Below are positions 16,800 through 25,822 of a DNA stretch of 64,000 bases, piece by piece. Source of the stretch: an uncultured Flavobacteriales bacterium (GTDB lineage: Bacteria; Bacteroidota; Bacteroidia; Flavobacteriales_G; Salibacteraceae); NCBI GenBank assembly GCA_943788725.1, contig CALSRJ010000003.1:310001-374000 (forward strand). The letters are read 5' to 3'. The number at the start of each line of letters is the position of its first letter. Within the stretch, counting starts at the first letter, position 1. The notes beneath the pieces were generated by a model that worked only from the letters and a program-made list of their open reading frames with translations, was not told where the DNA came from and did not search any database. The translations under genes and the position numbers were made by a program.

Positions 16800-19298
16800 T
16801 CAGTCCTCGCGTTGTTTCTTAAGGTGAAAATAGATCAGTCCGCCGGCGAACAATAGGAACAATACGGATCCGGCCAATGATACGTTCATACCCAGCCTGA
16901 AGGAGCTTGGGTTAAATCGCATTTCTACCACATGCTCCCCTGCAGGAATCTTGATGGCCCGCAGCACATAGTTGACGCGTTCAATTTCCGCTGGCGCACC
17001 GTCGATGGTAGCTTCCCAGCCTTCTCCGTAATAGACTTCCGAAAAGACACCGAGACCATCTTGGTCATTTTTGGAGGTGTACTTCAAGTACTTAGGAGAC
17101 ATATCGGTCAATTGAATCGCGGCATTGGCTGACTTGCCGAAGTTGTAGCTGTACAATGAGGCTTCGTACGCTGCACTTACGATGGCAGTGCTATTGGGAT
17201 CGAATTGAGCCAGAGCAGCCATCTCTTCGTCGGCCGTGCCCACTTTTTGGATGGTTTCCACAAACCAAGCATTTCCGCAGGCTGAGCGATTCAATACCGC
17301 CCCACCTGGGTTATTAGCCTGGACGATGAAGTACTTCGTGTTCAACATGTTGTAAACTGGCATTTGCTGAGCAACTGCTGGGTTCATGATCACTTGATCA
17401 CCCTGCTGCATCAATCCACCATTTAACTTTTGAAGTTGTGCGTTTAATTCGTTTTCAATCAAGTCTTGGTATCGCTGCAATTTGGCGGCGTGATGCCCAC
17501 CCACGTTTTCGTGATGATAGCAGGTCAGGCCATCAGTCCAAGGACTGCGTGTTACATTGATGACACGGTAATGCGGGTCAGGATCTTGCAGAATGGCTTG
17601 ATCGGCGAGAGAGGGTCGGAATTGCTGCTCAAAGTCGCGTTGACTTACAAAGTCATCGTTGTTGAGGTAGCGCTTACTTACGTGCCACATGTCTGCCAAG
17701 TACACGAGGCCGATGATCATTATGACGGCAGTTAGTTTCATCTTGCCCTTATCGTGATACCAGATCACAAACGCCGTCACGGCCATCACCAATGTGCTGA
17801 TGAACCAGTCCGACAAATACCTAGATTTTCGGTCTGCAAGCAAGGCTTCGTAGATGGCGTCTATGCCCCATGGCGAGTTCTTCCCTTGATAACTAGCATC
17901 CTTTGAACCTACCCAATCGTTGAGCAATCCGTAGAGGAAGAGCAAGAGCATCAATCCACCCGCAATGTAGACGGCGTATTTCAAAGCTTTGTTCAATTCA
18001 GATTTGTCTACTTCTCCGCTGAGGATGCGATGCAGTCCTAGTATCCCCATCAGAGGAATGGCCAATCCGGCAATGGCAAGGGCCATGGAAGGCGTTCTAA
18101 ACTTGTTGTAAAGCGGGAAGTAGTCGAATAAAAATCCGGTTACCATCTCAAAATGCCGTCCCCATGAAATTACCAGCGACATGACAATGATGCTCAATAG
18201 CCAAGCACGCGTAGGGCCATTTAGGAGGAAAATGGAGAGGATGAAAAGGAAAATGAAACCCGCTCCTAAATAAACCGTTCCTAGCAAGAAGGGTTGATCT
18301 CCGACATACATCGGGCCTTGAGCCAGGATGCCTTCTTTCTGCTGTTTGTTCAGCTGAAAGCTCTTCAGTGCTTCTTCCACATTTCCACCTTCAGGCAGTG
18401 GCTCACTGGTCGCGCCACCCATGAAGGAAGGAACTACCAAGGTCATGGTTTCTAAGGGGCCATAAGACCATCGCATGGCGTAATCTCGATCCAGACCGCC
18501 CTTGTCTTTGGCGTCTTTGCTGCTCAGTTCTGATTTCCCACCTCGAATCGTTTCTTGGCTGTGCTCATACGCATTGTAGAGTTTGGCGGTGTTTGGCAAT
18601 AAGCCGCCGATGGCTGCCAAGGCCAATATTCCGACTGCCTTTGCGAAATCAGGCAAGGTCTTTTCCTTGATTGCTTGAATCAGGTATACTATGCCTACCA
18701 CAATGGAAATCAACAAAAAGTAATACAGGATTTGGAAGTGGTTTCCATTGATCATTAGACCTACAAATACCAAGGTCATCAATGAACCTATGAGTCGTTT
18801 TCGCCTTAGCGCCAAAACGACTCCGCCAACTGCAGGGGCCATGTATCCGATCGAGACAACCTTCGTCACGTGACCGGCTACCAACGATACAATGAGGTTC
18901 GTGGAAATTCCGTAGGTGAGCGATGCGGCTAGTGCGAGCCATGGATTGACCCCCATGGCTACAAGCAGGATGAAGAAGCCGAGCATGGTGACGAACAAGA
19001 CATTCGCCGTGCGTGGGAAGGTTCTGCGCACCACTTTGTCCAGCATGAGCGCGACGTTGGTGCTGTACTCTGTTCCGATATGAAACGCTGTCATTCCACT
19101 GAAAACACGCGTAGTCCAAAGCGGCTCTTCTCCGTTGGCATCACGGTACTCACGAATCTCTTTGGCCTGGGCGATGTTCTTAACGATGTCGTCTTGAACG
19201 AGTCGTTTGCCCTGCAATACAGGTGAACAATAGAGGATGGATGTCAACAGAATGACAACAACCGAGATGATGTGCGGAGAATATTTTTTCCAATCCAT
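16800..19298 (-). CDS. YfhO-family polytopic membrane protein (GT-C-like)
   Basis: An 832-residue inner-membrane protein with about 12 or more hydrophobic helices in the first 550 residues and a C-terminal periplasmic domain ending in the run GEHVVEMRFNPSSFRLGM plus one last helix. This layout is that of the YfhO family, thought to be GT-C-type membrane glycosyltransferases working with polyprenyl-linked sugars. It is first in the minus-strand glycan block, 6 bp before the GT4 gene, and could load a sugar onto a chain or carrier in the periplasm. The start at ATG 19298 follows a 78-bp gap from DUF4834. Family call is good; exact reaction unknown. Confidence 0.75.
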   Translation of the reverse strand: MDWKKYSPHIISVVVILLTSILYCSPVLQGKRLVQDDIVKNIAQAKEIREYRDANGEEPLWTTRVFSGMTAFHIGTEYSTNVALMLDKVVRRTFPRTANVLFVTMLGFFILLVAMGVNPWLALAASLTYGISTNLIVSLVAGHVTKVVSIGYMAPAVGGVVLALRRKRLIGSLMTLVFVGLMINGNHFQILYYFLLISIVVGIVYLIQAIKEKTLPDFAKAVGILALAAIGGLLPNTAKLYNAYEHSQETIRGGKSELSSKDAKDKGGLDRDYAMRWSYGPLETMTLVVPSFMGGATSEPLPEGGNVEEALKSFQLNKQQKEGILAQGPMYVGDQPFLLGTVYLGAGFIFLFILSIFLLNGPTRAWLLSIIVMSLVISWGRHFEMVTGFLFDYFPLYNKFRTPSMALAIAGLAIPLMGILGLHRILSGEVDKSELNKALKYAVYIAGGLMLLLFLYGLLNDWVGSKDASYQGKNSPWGIDAIYEALLADRKSRYLSDWFISTLVMAVTAFVIWYHDKGKMKLTAVIMIIGLVYLADMWHVSKRYLNNDDFVSQRDFEQQFRPSLADQAILQDPDPHYRVINVTRSPWTDGLTCYHHENVGGHHAAKLQRYQDLIENELNAQLQKLNGGLMQQGDQVIMNPAVAQQMPVYNMLNTKYFIVQANNPGGAVLNRSACGNAWFVETIQKVGTADEEMAALAQFDPNSTAIVSAAYEASLYSYNFGKSANAAIQLTDMSPKYLKYTSKNDQDGLGVFSEVYYGEGWEATIDGAPAEIERVNYVLRAIKIPAGEHVVEMRFNPSSFRLGMNVSLAGSVLFLLFAGGLIYFHLKKQRED

Positions 19299-19376
19299 GG
19301 ATGAATGACTTTATGAGGAAAACAAAGAAACCAAAAAAAGCAGGCAATGAACGGAGAAGTTCAAGTCCCGAAAGCT

Positions 19377-19634
19377 TCAGACTTCCTCGTAATCGACGTA
19401 CTCGCCATCTTCCGATGAAGATGAATTGTCGCTTTTTGGGGCTGTCTTTCGGATGGTTACTTCTCCTTCTTGATAGATTTTCTCCCCATCTTCACGCGTA
19501 CGCATGCGTTCTTGCATGCCTTCACTCGCTTTTTTTACAAAGTACTTGGCTGCCCAAGGCAACAAGTAGCGCGAGATGAGTCGCATAGCCAGGTAGATGA
19601 TCAAAAAGATCCCTAGAATGCGTATTAAACCCAT
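19377..19634 (-). CDS. DUF4834 family small membrane protein
   Basis: An 85-residue protein with one N-terminal helix (IRILGIFLIIYLAMRLISRYLLPWAAKYF) and a charged tail ending in acidic and Tyr residues. The LLPW...YF pattern is typical of DUF4834, a small Bacteroidota family without known function. Its start codon touches the carB stop (19634 shared), so it is probably co-transcribed with and translationally coupled to carB. No role can be given. Confidence 0.7.
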   Translation of the reverse strand: MGLIRILGIFLIIYLAMRLISRYLLPWAAKYFVKKASEGMQERMRTREDGEKIYQEGEVTIRKTAPKSDNSSSSEDGEYVDYEEV

Positions 19635-22453
19635 TAGCGCGACAGATAAAGATTACGTTCTGAATAGACTTGCTTGAAGTATTCGTCTTTTAGGTCCTTG
19701 ATAAAGTAGATCGCCTCTCCAGTTGACTTCATCTCAGGGCCAAGCTCTTTGGCTACTTCTGGGAATTTGTCAAATGAGAAAACGGGCAATTTAATCGCGT
19801 ACCCTTCTTTGTGCGGATTGAAATTGAAATCCTTGACCTTCATTTCTCCTAGCATCACTTTCGTCGCGTAGTTGACGTAAGGCTCGCGATAAGCCTTTGC
19901 AATGAAGGGCACCGTGCGTGACGCACGTGGATTCGCCTCGATGACATATACCTTTTCGTCCTTGACAGCGAATTGGATATTGATCAAGCCCACTGTTTCC
20001 AGCTCTACGGCGATCTTTTGTGTGTATTCTTCGATTTGACGCATGACATCTTCACTCAGGTCGAAGGCAGGAAGCACGGCACTAGAATCTCCCGAGTGAA
20101 TGCCCGCAGGCTCTATGTGCTCCATGATGCCGATGATATAAGTGTCTTCGCCATCGCAAATCGCATCGGCTTCAGCTTCAATCGCACCTTCTAAAAAGTG
20201 GTCGAGCAACACGTTGTTGTCTGGCATGTCTCTGAAGATATTGATGACATGCGTTTCCAATTCCTCTTCGTTGATCACGATTTTCATGCCTTGACCTCCT
20301 AAAACATAGCTAGGGCGTACCAACAATGGGTAGCCAAGCGTCCGCGAAAGCTCAATGGCTTCTTCTGCTGTTTCAACCGCACCGTACTCAGGGTATGGAA
20401 TCTGTAGCTTTTTGAGTGTGTCTGAAAAACGACCTCGGTCCTCTGCTAGGTCGAGTGCCTGGTAGCTTGTTCCAAAAATCTTGATACCAAAACGTTCGAG
20501 CTTTTCTGCAAGTTTCAAGGCGGTCTGCCCACCCAACTGCACGATCACCCCTTCTGGCTTTTCGTGCTCGATGATGTCATAGATGTGCTCCCAGAAAACA
20601 GGCTCGAAGTAGAGCTTGTCTGCGGTATCAAAGTCTGTCGACACCGTTTCAGGATTGCAATTGATCATGATGGTCTCATAACCACATTCTTTCGCGGCAA
20701 GCACGCCATGCACACAGCAATAATCAAACTCGATTCCTTGTCCAATTCGGTTCGGACCTGAACCGAGCACTACAACTTTCTTCCGGTCGGTTGAGACGCT
20801 TTCGTTCTCCCCTTCGAACGAAGAGTAGTAATACGGCGTTTCTGCCTTGAATTCTGCTGCACAGGTATCTACGAGTTTGTAGACGCGATTCACGCCCATC
20901 TCCACTCTTTTCTCACGCACTTGACTTTCTAAGCATCCTAAGAGGTGAGCAATCTGTCGATCTGCATATCCTTTTTGCTTCGCATCCCAAAGCAATTCCC
21001 TGGTCAATGTATCCAGGGTGTGCTTTTCGATTTGCTTCTCAATGCTGATCAATTCGTCGATTTGATGCAAAAACCAAGGGTCGATTTTCGTTTTCTCATA
21101 AATCGTATCGAATCGGATGCCCAATTTGATGGCGTCGTAAATGTGGAAGAGTCGGTTCCAACTCGGATTCGCTAAGCTGTGCAGGATGACGTCTTGGTCC
21201 TTGAGTTCTTTACCGTCGGCACCCAGCCCATTTCTCCGAATTTCAAGGGATTGACAGGCTTTTTGCAATGCTTCTTGGAAGGAGCGGCCAATGCCCATCA
21301 CCTCACCAACGGATTTCATTTGTAGTCCAAGCAAGCGATCCGCGCCTTTGAATTTGTCGAAGTTCCAACGTGGAATCTTCACAATGACGTAGTCAAGCGT
21401 TGGCTCGAAAAAGGCACTGGTATTTCCGGTGATCTGATTGTTCAGCTCATCTAGGTTGTATCCGATGGCAAGCTTCGCTGCCACTTTTGCAATAGGATAT
21501 CCAGTAGCCTTGGAAGCGAGTGCTGACGAACGACTCACGCGCGGATTGATCTCGATGGCGATGATCTCTTCTTTTTCGTCAGGACTTACCGCAAACTGGA
21601 CATTACATCCTCCAGCAAAGTCTCCAATGGAACGCATGAGTAAGATGGCCATGTCGCGCATCCGTTGAAAGGTGCGGTCGGAAAGGGTCATTGCTGGAGC
21701 TACCGTGATTGAATCTCCTGTGTGAATGCCCATCGGATCCATATTCTCTACCGAACAAATGATGGCCACGTTGTCGTTCGCGTCGCGCAACAGCTCCAAT
21801 TCAAACTCCTTCCAACCAAATAGGGCCTTGTCAATCATGACCTCGTGGATAGGAGAAGCGTGAAGGCCTCGCTCCAATTTTTTGTCAAATTCATCCTTGT
21901 GGTAGACAAAAGATGCTCCTGTTCCACCTAGGGTGTACGAAGGACGGATGACCAAAGGAAACCCGAATTTTTGCGCAATTTCTTTTCCTTCAAGGAAGGA
22001 TCGAGCGGTATCTGCGGGTGCATATCCAACCCCAATCTTGTCGAGCAGCTTGCGAAACGCTTCACGGTTTTCAGTGATGTCGATTGCGTCGATGTCTACC
22101 CCGATCATGCGCACATTGAATTCATCCCACAAACCCTGCTTGTCGCATTCAATGGCTAGGTTCAAAGCTGTCTGCCCTCCCATGGTGGGCAACACAGCAT
22201 CGATCTGAGGTTGTTCTTCGAGGATCTGACGAATGTATTTCGGCTCCAACGGACGCAGGTATACGTGCTCTGCTGTCACCGGATCCGTCATGATGGTGGC
22301 GGGATTACTGTTGATCAAGCTGACCTCAATTCCTTCTTCGCGCAGCGATTTCGCCGCTTGGCTTCCAGAATAGTCGAACTCACAGGCTTGGCCGATAATG
22401 ATCGGTCCGCTCCCGATGATCAGGACGGATTTGATGCTATTGTCTCTAGGCAT
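19634..22453 (-). CDS. carB: Carbamoyl-phosphate synthase large subunit, short form
   Basis: A 939-residue CarB that makes carbamoyl phosphate from bicarbonate, ammonia and two ATP for arginine and pyrimidine synthesis. It begins with SVLIIGSGPIIIGQACEFDYSG and shows the two homologous ATP-grasp halves, the second opening with VVVLGSGPNRIGQGIEFDYC near residue 555. Enterobacterial CarB has about 1073 residues. Here the protein stops right after the second synthetase half, so the C-terminal MGS-like allosteric domain is absent. I recall similarly short CarB proteins in other Bacteroidota, so this is probably lineage-typical rather than a truncation. The small subunit carA is not in the window. 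A 185-bp intergenic region separates it from the divergent DUF5687 gene. Confidence 0.95.
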   Translation of the reverse strand: MPRDNSIKSVLIIGSGPIIIGQACEFDYSGSQAAKSLREEGIEVSLINSNPATIMTDPVTAEHVYLRPLEPKYIRQILEEQPQIDAVLPTMGGQTALNLAIECDKQGLWDEFNVRMIGVDIDAIDITENREAFRKLLDKIGVGYAPADTARSFLEGKEIAQKFGFPLVIRPSYTLGGTGASFVYHKDEFDKKLERGLHASPIHEVMIDKALFGWKEFELELLRDANDNVAIICSVENMDPMGIHTGDSITVAPAMTLSDRTFQRMRDMAILLMRSIGDFAGGCNVQFAVSPDEKEEIIAIEINPRVSRSSALASKATGYPIAKVAAKLAIGYNLDELNNQITGNTSAFFEPTLDYVIVKIPRWNFDKFKGADRLLGLQMKSVGEVMGIGRSFQEALQKACQSLEIRRNGLGADGKELKDQDVILHSLANPSWNRLFHIYDAIKLGIRFDTIYEKTKIDPWFLHQIDELISIEKQIEKHTLDTLTRELLWDAKQKGYADRQIAHLLGCLESQVREKRVEMGVNRVYKLVDTCAAEFKAETPYYYSSFEGENESVSTDRKKVVVLGSGPNRIGQGIEFDYCCVHGVLAAKECGYETIMINCNPETVSTDFDTADKLYFEPVFWEHIYDIIEHEKPEGVIVQLGGQTALKLAEKLERFGIKIFGTSYQALDLAEDRGRFSDTLKKLQIPYPEYGAVETAEEAIELSRTLGYPLLVRPSYVLGGQGMKIVINEEELETHVINIFRDMPDNNVLLDHFLEGAIEAEADAICDGEDTYIIGIMEHIEPAGIHSGDSSAVLPAFDLSEDVMRQIEEYTQKIAVELETVGLINIQFAVKDEKVYVIEANPRASRTVPFIAKAYREPYVNYATKVMLGEMKVKDFNFNPHKEGYAIKLPVFSFDKFPEVAKELGPEMKSTGEAIYFIKDLKDEYFKQVYSERNLYLSR

Positions 22454-22638
22454 GTCAAGTGGAAATTACAATTGTCCAAATTGTGCGCGAAGGTATATGC
22501 TGAAAATCAAATGACCGCCCAATGTCGATAAGATGTGAATAACCTCTTGGAAGTTGATTTCCGTCCGTTCTTTTTTGGTGACCGTCTGTCACTTTTCTCC
22601 TTGTTCCTCATCGCAGAAGTGACTTATTTCGACGCACG

Positions 22639-24144
22639 ATGAAAAACCTACTTCAGATCATCGCCTTGGATTGGAAGGGTTCCACGCGCTCTCCTATATG
22701 TCACCGCAAGGTTATTGTGAACGTATTCTTGGCCTTGACCTTCATCTACCTGATCGGCAACTTACTAGTACTAGGCATTTTCTTGGACGACATCCTCATC
22801 AAGGTTCCGATCGATGGGGTGGACTATCAAACCTATGGGCCAAGCTTTGTTTTGCGACGCTTGAACCGTTACCTGATCTATTATTTCTTCCTGGATTTCA
22901 TAGTGCGCTACTTCATGCAGAAGTTACCCGCGATGTCGATCCAACCTTACCTACACCTCCCGATTCGAAAGTCTTCGTTGGTACATTTCATGTTGGTCAA
23001 GACGGTTTGGAGTCCCTTCAACCTGGTACACTTGATACTCTTGGGTCCTTTTATGGTTGAGGTATTCGACAACCTACCGCTCTCCCAAGCGCTCGGCTGG
23101 GTTTCTGGCATAATCGCCATCGTTTACTTCGCAAACTACTTCTTACTCTTCATCAAACGCACTTCAGAAGTAGACACGCGGGTGTACGTCGGTTTGTTGC
23201 TTTCACTGGCTCTGTTGGTTGGGTTGCATTGGTATGATATGGTCGATTTTAACGCCATTTCTACTCGGCTGTTCGACGCCTTGTTCCTCCAGCCTTGGCT
23301 GGCGACTGTGGTCTTGCTCCTGCTCGCAGTGGCTTATTTTATCAATTTTAAGTACTTGAAGGGGAACATGTACTTGAGCCGCATTTCCAAAGTGAAGAGG
23401 GCTGAGGTCTCGTATGTTGGGGCAGGCATTCTATCCCGATTTGGATTGGTGGGGCGATTGACCGAATTGGAGTTCAAATTTATATGGCGCAATAAGCGAC
23501 CACGTTCCGTCTTTTTGATGACCATCCTATTTTTAGGATATGGACTGCTCGTATTTCCTCAAGATGAATACGCGGGGAATTACTTGATGTACATTCTGTT
23601 CAGCATCATCATTACAGGAATGTTTATGCTCAACTACGGTCAGTACCTCTTGGGATGGGAAGGCACTCATTTTGATCACGTGCTTACACGCAATGTTTCT
23701 TTCAAAGACTATTACATGAGCAAGTTTCTCCTCTTTGCCGTTGTGAGCGGAGCGGCCATGATCCTTTCCACACCCTATGCCTACTTCGGAACGGAAATCT
23801 TGTTGGTGCTTTTTTCTGTGTTCCTCTTCAACCTCGGAGTCAATGCACACATCGTGATGTTTTTCGGATCGATGAATCCTAAAAAGATTGACGTCACTCA
23901 GGGGACGATGTTCAATTGGCAAGGTGCGGGCGCTGCACAATTCATGTTGATGATACCTGGATTGGGTGCGCCGCTTGGACTTTACGGACTGGGCTTGCTG
24001 TTTTGGGATGAAATGGGTGCGGTAGCATTGATTGGAGTGGCAGGGCTGTTAGGACTGGCCGGAACGCGGTATTGGATACAGATGCTGGCCGGGTGGTTGA
24101 GGAAACAGCGGTATGAAATATCAAATGATTTTAGAAATCAATAA
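22639..24144 (+). CDS. DUF5687 family membrane protein, probable ABC permease
   Basis: A 501-residue polytopic protein with roughly 12 hydrophobic helices and no enzymatic motif. The start MKNLLQIIALDWKGSTRSP and the pairing 9 bp upstream of an ABC ATPase gene match DUF5687, a Bacteroidota family regarded as an ABC-2-like permease. Together the two genes probably form an inner-membrane exporter of unknown substrate. A hairpin-like repeat (GTGAC cgtct GTCAC, 22578-22592) lies in the leader. Function beyond transport cannot be inferred. Confidence 0.75.
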   Translation: MKNLLQIIALDWKGSTRSPICHRKVIVNVFLALTFIYLIGNLLVLGIFLDDILIKVPIDGVDYQTYGPSFVLRRLNRYLIYYFFLDFIVRYFMQKLPAMSIQPYLHLPIRKSSLVHFMLVKTVWSPFNLVHLILLGPFMVEVFDNLPLSQALGWVSGIIAIVYFANYFLLFIKRTSEVDTRVYVGLLLSLALLVGLHWYDMVDFNAISTRLFDALFLQPWLATVVLLLLAVAYFINFKYLKGNMYLSRISKVKRAEVSYVGAGILSRFGLVGRLTELEFKFIWRNKRPRSVFLMTILFLGYGLLVFPQDEYAGNYLMYILFSIIITGMFMLNYGQYLLGWEGTHFDHVLTRNVSFKDYYMSKFLLFAVVSGAAMILSTPYAYFGTEILLVLFSVFLFNLGVNAHIVMFFGSMNPKKIDVTQGTMFNWQGAGAAQFMLMIPGLGAPLGLYGLGLLFWDEMGAVALIGVAGLLGLAGTRYWIQMLAGWLRKQRYEISNDFRNQ

Positions 24145-24152
24145 TTGAAAGC

Positions 24153-24884
24153 ATGGAGATCAAATTCTCTCAATTGACGAAGAAATATGGCGATTACACT
24201 GCCGTCGCCGTCGAAGACTTGCACATTCCTTCTGGCGAAAGCTTTGGGTTAGTAGGCAACAATGGGGCTGGTAAAACCACGCTTTTTAGGTGCCTGATCG
24301 ACCTCATTGAGCCCGATACCGGGTTTGCGATGATCGACGGGAAAAGCACCCAGGAGAGCGAGCAATGGAAACACGACACGGGGAGTTATCTCGATGAGAA
24401 TTTTTTAGTGGGACACCTACTTCCTGAGGAATACTTTGATTTCATCGCTTCGATCAACGGCATAAGAGAAACCGATCTGAAAGCCCGCTTGCAATCATTT
24501 GAACCCTTGTTTAATGATGAGATTCTGGGGGGTAAAAAGCTGATTCGTGACCTTTCAAAGGGAAACCAGAAGAAGGTTGGCATTGCTGCAGCGCTGCTGG
24601 CAGACATAAAAGTGTTGGTCCTCGATGAGCCTTTCGCTAACTTGGATCCTTCTACGCAAATCCGACTGAAGGAATTGCTCAAACAACTAAAGCATGACCG
24701 GGGAGTAACCATGCTGATTTCGAGCCATGACCTGAGTCACGTGACCGATGTTTGTGAGCGCATCGTTTTGTTGGAAAAAGGAAAACTGATCAGGGATATC
24801 CGCACCTCTGCGGACACTTTGCGCGACCTAGAGGCCTACTTCGCGCAAGTAGGAAATGGGATAGGTCAGGAGGAAGCCATATAA
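24153..24884 (+). CDS. ABC transporter ATP-binding protein
   Basis: A 243-residue nucleotide-binding subunit. Walker A is GNNGAGKTTLF near 36-46, the signature is LSKGNQKKVG near 136 (LSKGN instead of LSGGQ, common in ABC-2 ATPases), and Walker B is KVLVLDEPFANLD with the catalytic Glu. It powers the DUF5687 permease encoded 9 bp upstream. The 3' end overlaps the convergent CPBP gene by 19 bp. Confidence 0.9.
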   Translation: MEIKFSQLTKKYGDYTAVAVEDLHIPSGESFGLVGNNGAGKTTLFRCLIDLIEPDTGFAMIDGKSTQESEQWKHDTGSYLDENFLVGHLLPEEYFDFIASINGIRETDLKARLQSFEPLFNDEILGGKKLIRDLSKGNQKKVGIAAALLADIKVLVLDEPFANLDPSTQIRLKELLKQLKHDRGVTMLISSHDLSHVTDVCERIVLLEKGKLIRDIRTSADTLRDLEAYFAQVGNGIGQEEAI

Positions 24885-25783
24885 GCCAAGAGCTCCATCA
24901 GACCAGCAATGCCCATGTGTACGATGCACCCACCGATAATGTGTCGTTGGTAAAGGGCAATTACCCCGAGCAGGTATCCTCCAAAAATGCTGCTGATGGC
25001 TTCTCCGAGGGGTTTGTTGATGTGCAACATGCAATAGATCACAACCATGGGCAGCACCACATCCTTTCCTAGAAAGCGCGATAGACCAATGATCAAGGCG
25101 CCCCGAAAAATCAGCTCTACGCGAATAAAGTCTAGTAAGTAGAAACCTTCGAATATGGCCGTCATCTGCTGGAGGCTTAGTCCAAAAACCGATTGGTAGC
25201 GGTTCGCTTTGAACATCGGGTAGGTGTCTAAGAAATGCGCTTGAGAGGAAGCCCAAATCAGCAGAGGAAGCATTAAGAGCAGCAAGCCGAAGTAGGGTAG
25301 GTAGTTGTGCTTCTTTCGAATGCTCAAACCGTAGAACCCGTCGACCTTGCCTTTGTCGTGCACATAGAACAGGATGCCAAGCCCGACAAAGACGACGATC
25401 GACCCGAGAGAATTGAAAAGGATGCGCATTAAGTAATACTGTTCCATTTGGGAAAAACCGCTGACCCAATCCCGGGCGAAAAGCAATGAACTACTCAACG
25501 TTGCTATAGCTATAATCGAAAAGCTCGAGATGAGAAAGTCTTTGTTCTTGAATGGAGCAGTGCCTGACTTGATCAAGACCGCTCCATAGTAGCTTAGGTA
25601 GAAGACCGCGCCATTGAACCAGAGGTAGCTCCAATTAGAGATACCTTTAAAGAGATCGTTTTTGAACTCGAAATAATAATTGCCTAAAAGCAGGAGTGTC
25701 AACAACAGTCCGGTCAGCAAGTAGGAGCGTGGAGTGTAGTCATCTTTGACGTGATGAACGAGCTCTTTCCAGATCTGATGCAT
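24866..25783 (-). CDS. CPBP/CAAX-protease-like membrane protein, degenerate first motif
   Basis: A 305-residue inner-membrane protein with about eight hydrophobic segments. The C-terminal 90 residues look like the CPBP (Abi/Rce1) domain: VELIFRG at 222-228 corresponds to EExxxR, CMLH at 251-254 to the FxxxH His, and HMGIAG to the last His motif. The first Glu of EExxxR is Val222. That Glu is considered catalytic in Rce1-type enzymes, so activity is doubtful or uses the remaining Glu223. It is divergent from the DUF1684 gene with a 39-bp spacer and convergent with the ABC ATPase gene. Confidence 0.65.
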   Translation of the reverse strand: MHQIWKELVHHVKDDYTPRSYLLTGLLLTLLLLGNYYFEFKNDLFKGISNWSYLWFNGAVFYLSYYGAVLIKSGTAPFKNKDFLISSFSIIAIATLSSSLLFARDWVSGFSQMEQYYLMRILFNSLGSIVVFVGLGILFYVHDKGKVDGFYGLSIRKKHNYLPYFGLLLLMLPLLIWASSQAHFLDTYPMFKANRYQSVFGLSLQQMTAIFEGFYLLDFIRVELIFRGALIIGLSRFLGKDVVLPMVVIYCMLHINKPLGEAISSIFGGYLLGVIALYQRHIIGGCIVHMGIAGLMELLAYMASS

Positions 25784-25792
25784 TCGATTTTC

Positions 25793-25800
25793 TTACTTTG
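25793..25800 (+). promoter_or_regulatory. Possible -7 element for the DUF1684 gene
   Basis: TTACTTTG differs at one base from the Bacteroidota TAnnTTTG -7 consensus and ends 22 nt before ATG 25823, a spacing close to the better candidates in this window. No TTG -33 element is evident. Confidence 0.3.
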
Positions 25801-25822
25801 ATTATCATTACACGGAGAAACA

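Noticed and set aside
16800-19298. YfhO-like gene as an exosortase
   Set aside because: Checked because the locus resembles exosortase-associated EPS clusters. The length and C-terminal domain fit YfhO, and no conserved exosortase Cys/Arg/His pattern is seen.
22534-22542. DnaA-box-like TGTGAATAA (also at 60513-60521)
   Set aside because: Two isolated 9-mers about 38 kb apart, without clustering, AT-rich unwinding region or origin genes. Chance is enough.
22578-22592. Hairpin GTGAC-CGTCT-GTCAC between carB and DUF5687
   Set aside because: Short stem between divergent genes, so not a terminator, and no operator family is recognised. Mentioned only in the gene entry.
24828-25469. 213-residue ORF in another minus-strand frame of the CPBP gene
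   Set aside because: Rich in Arg/His/Cys with no transmembrane pattern; a frame shadow.
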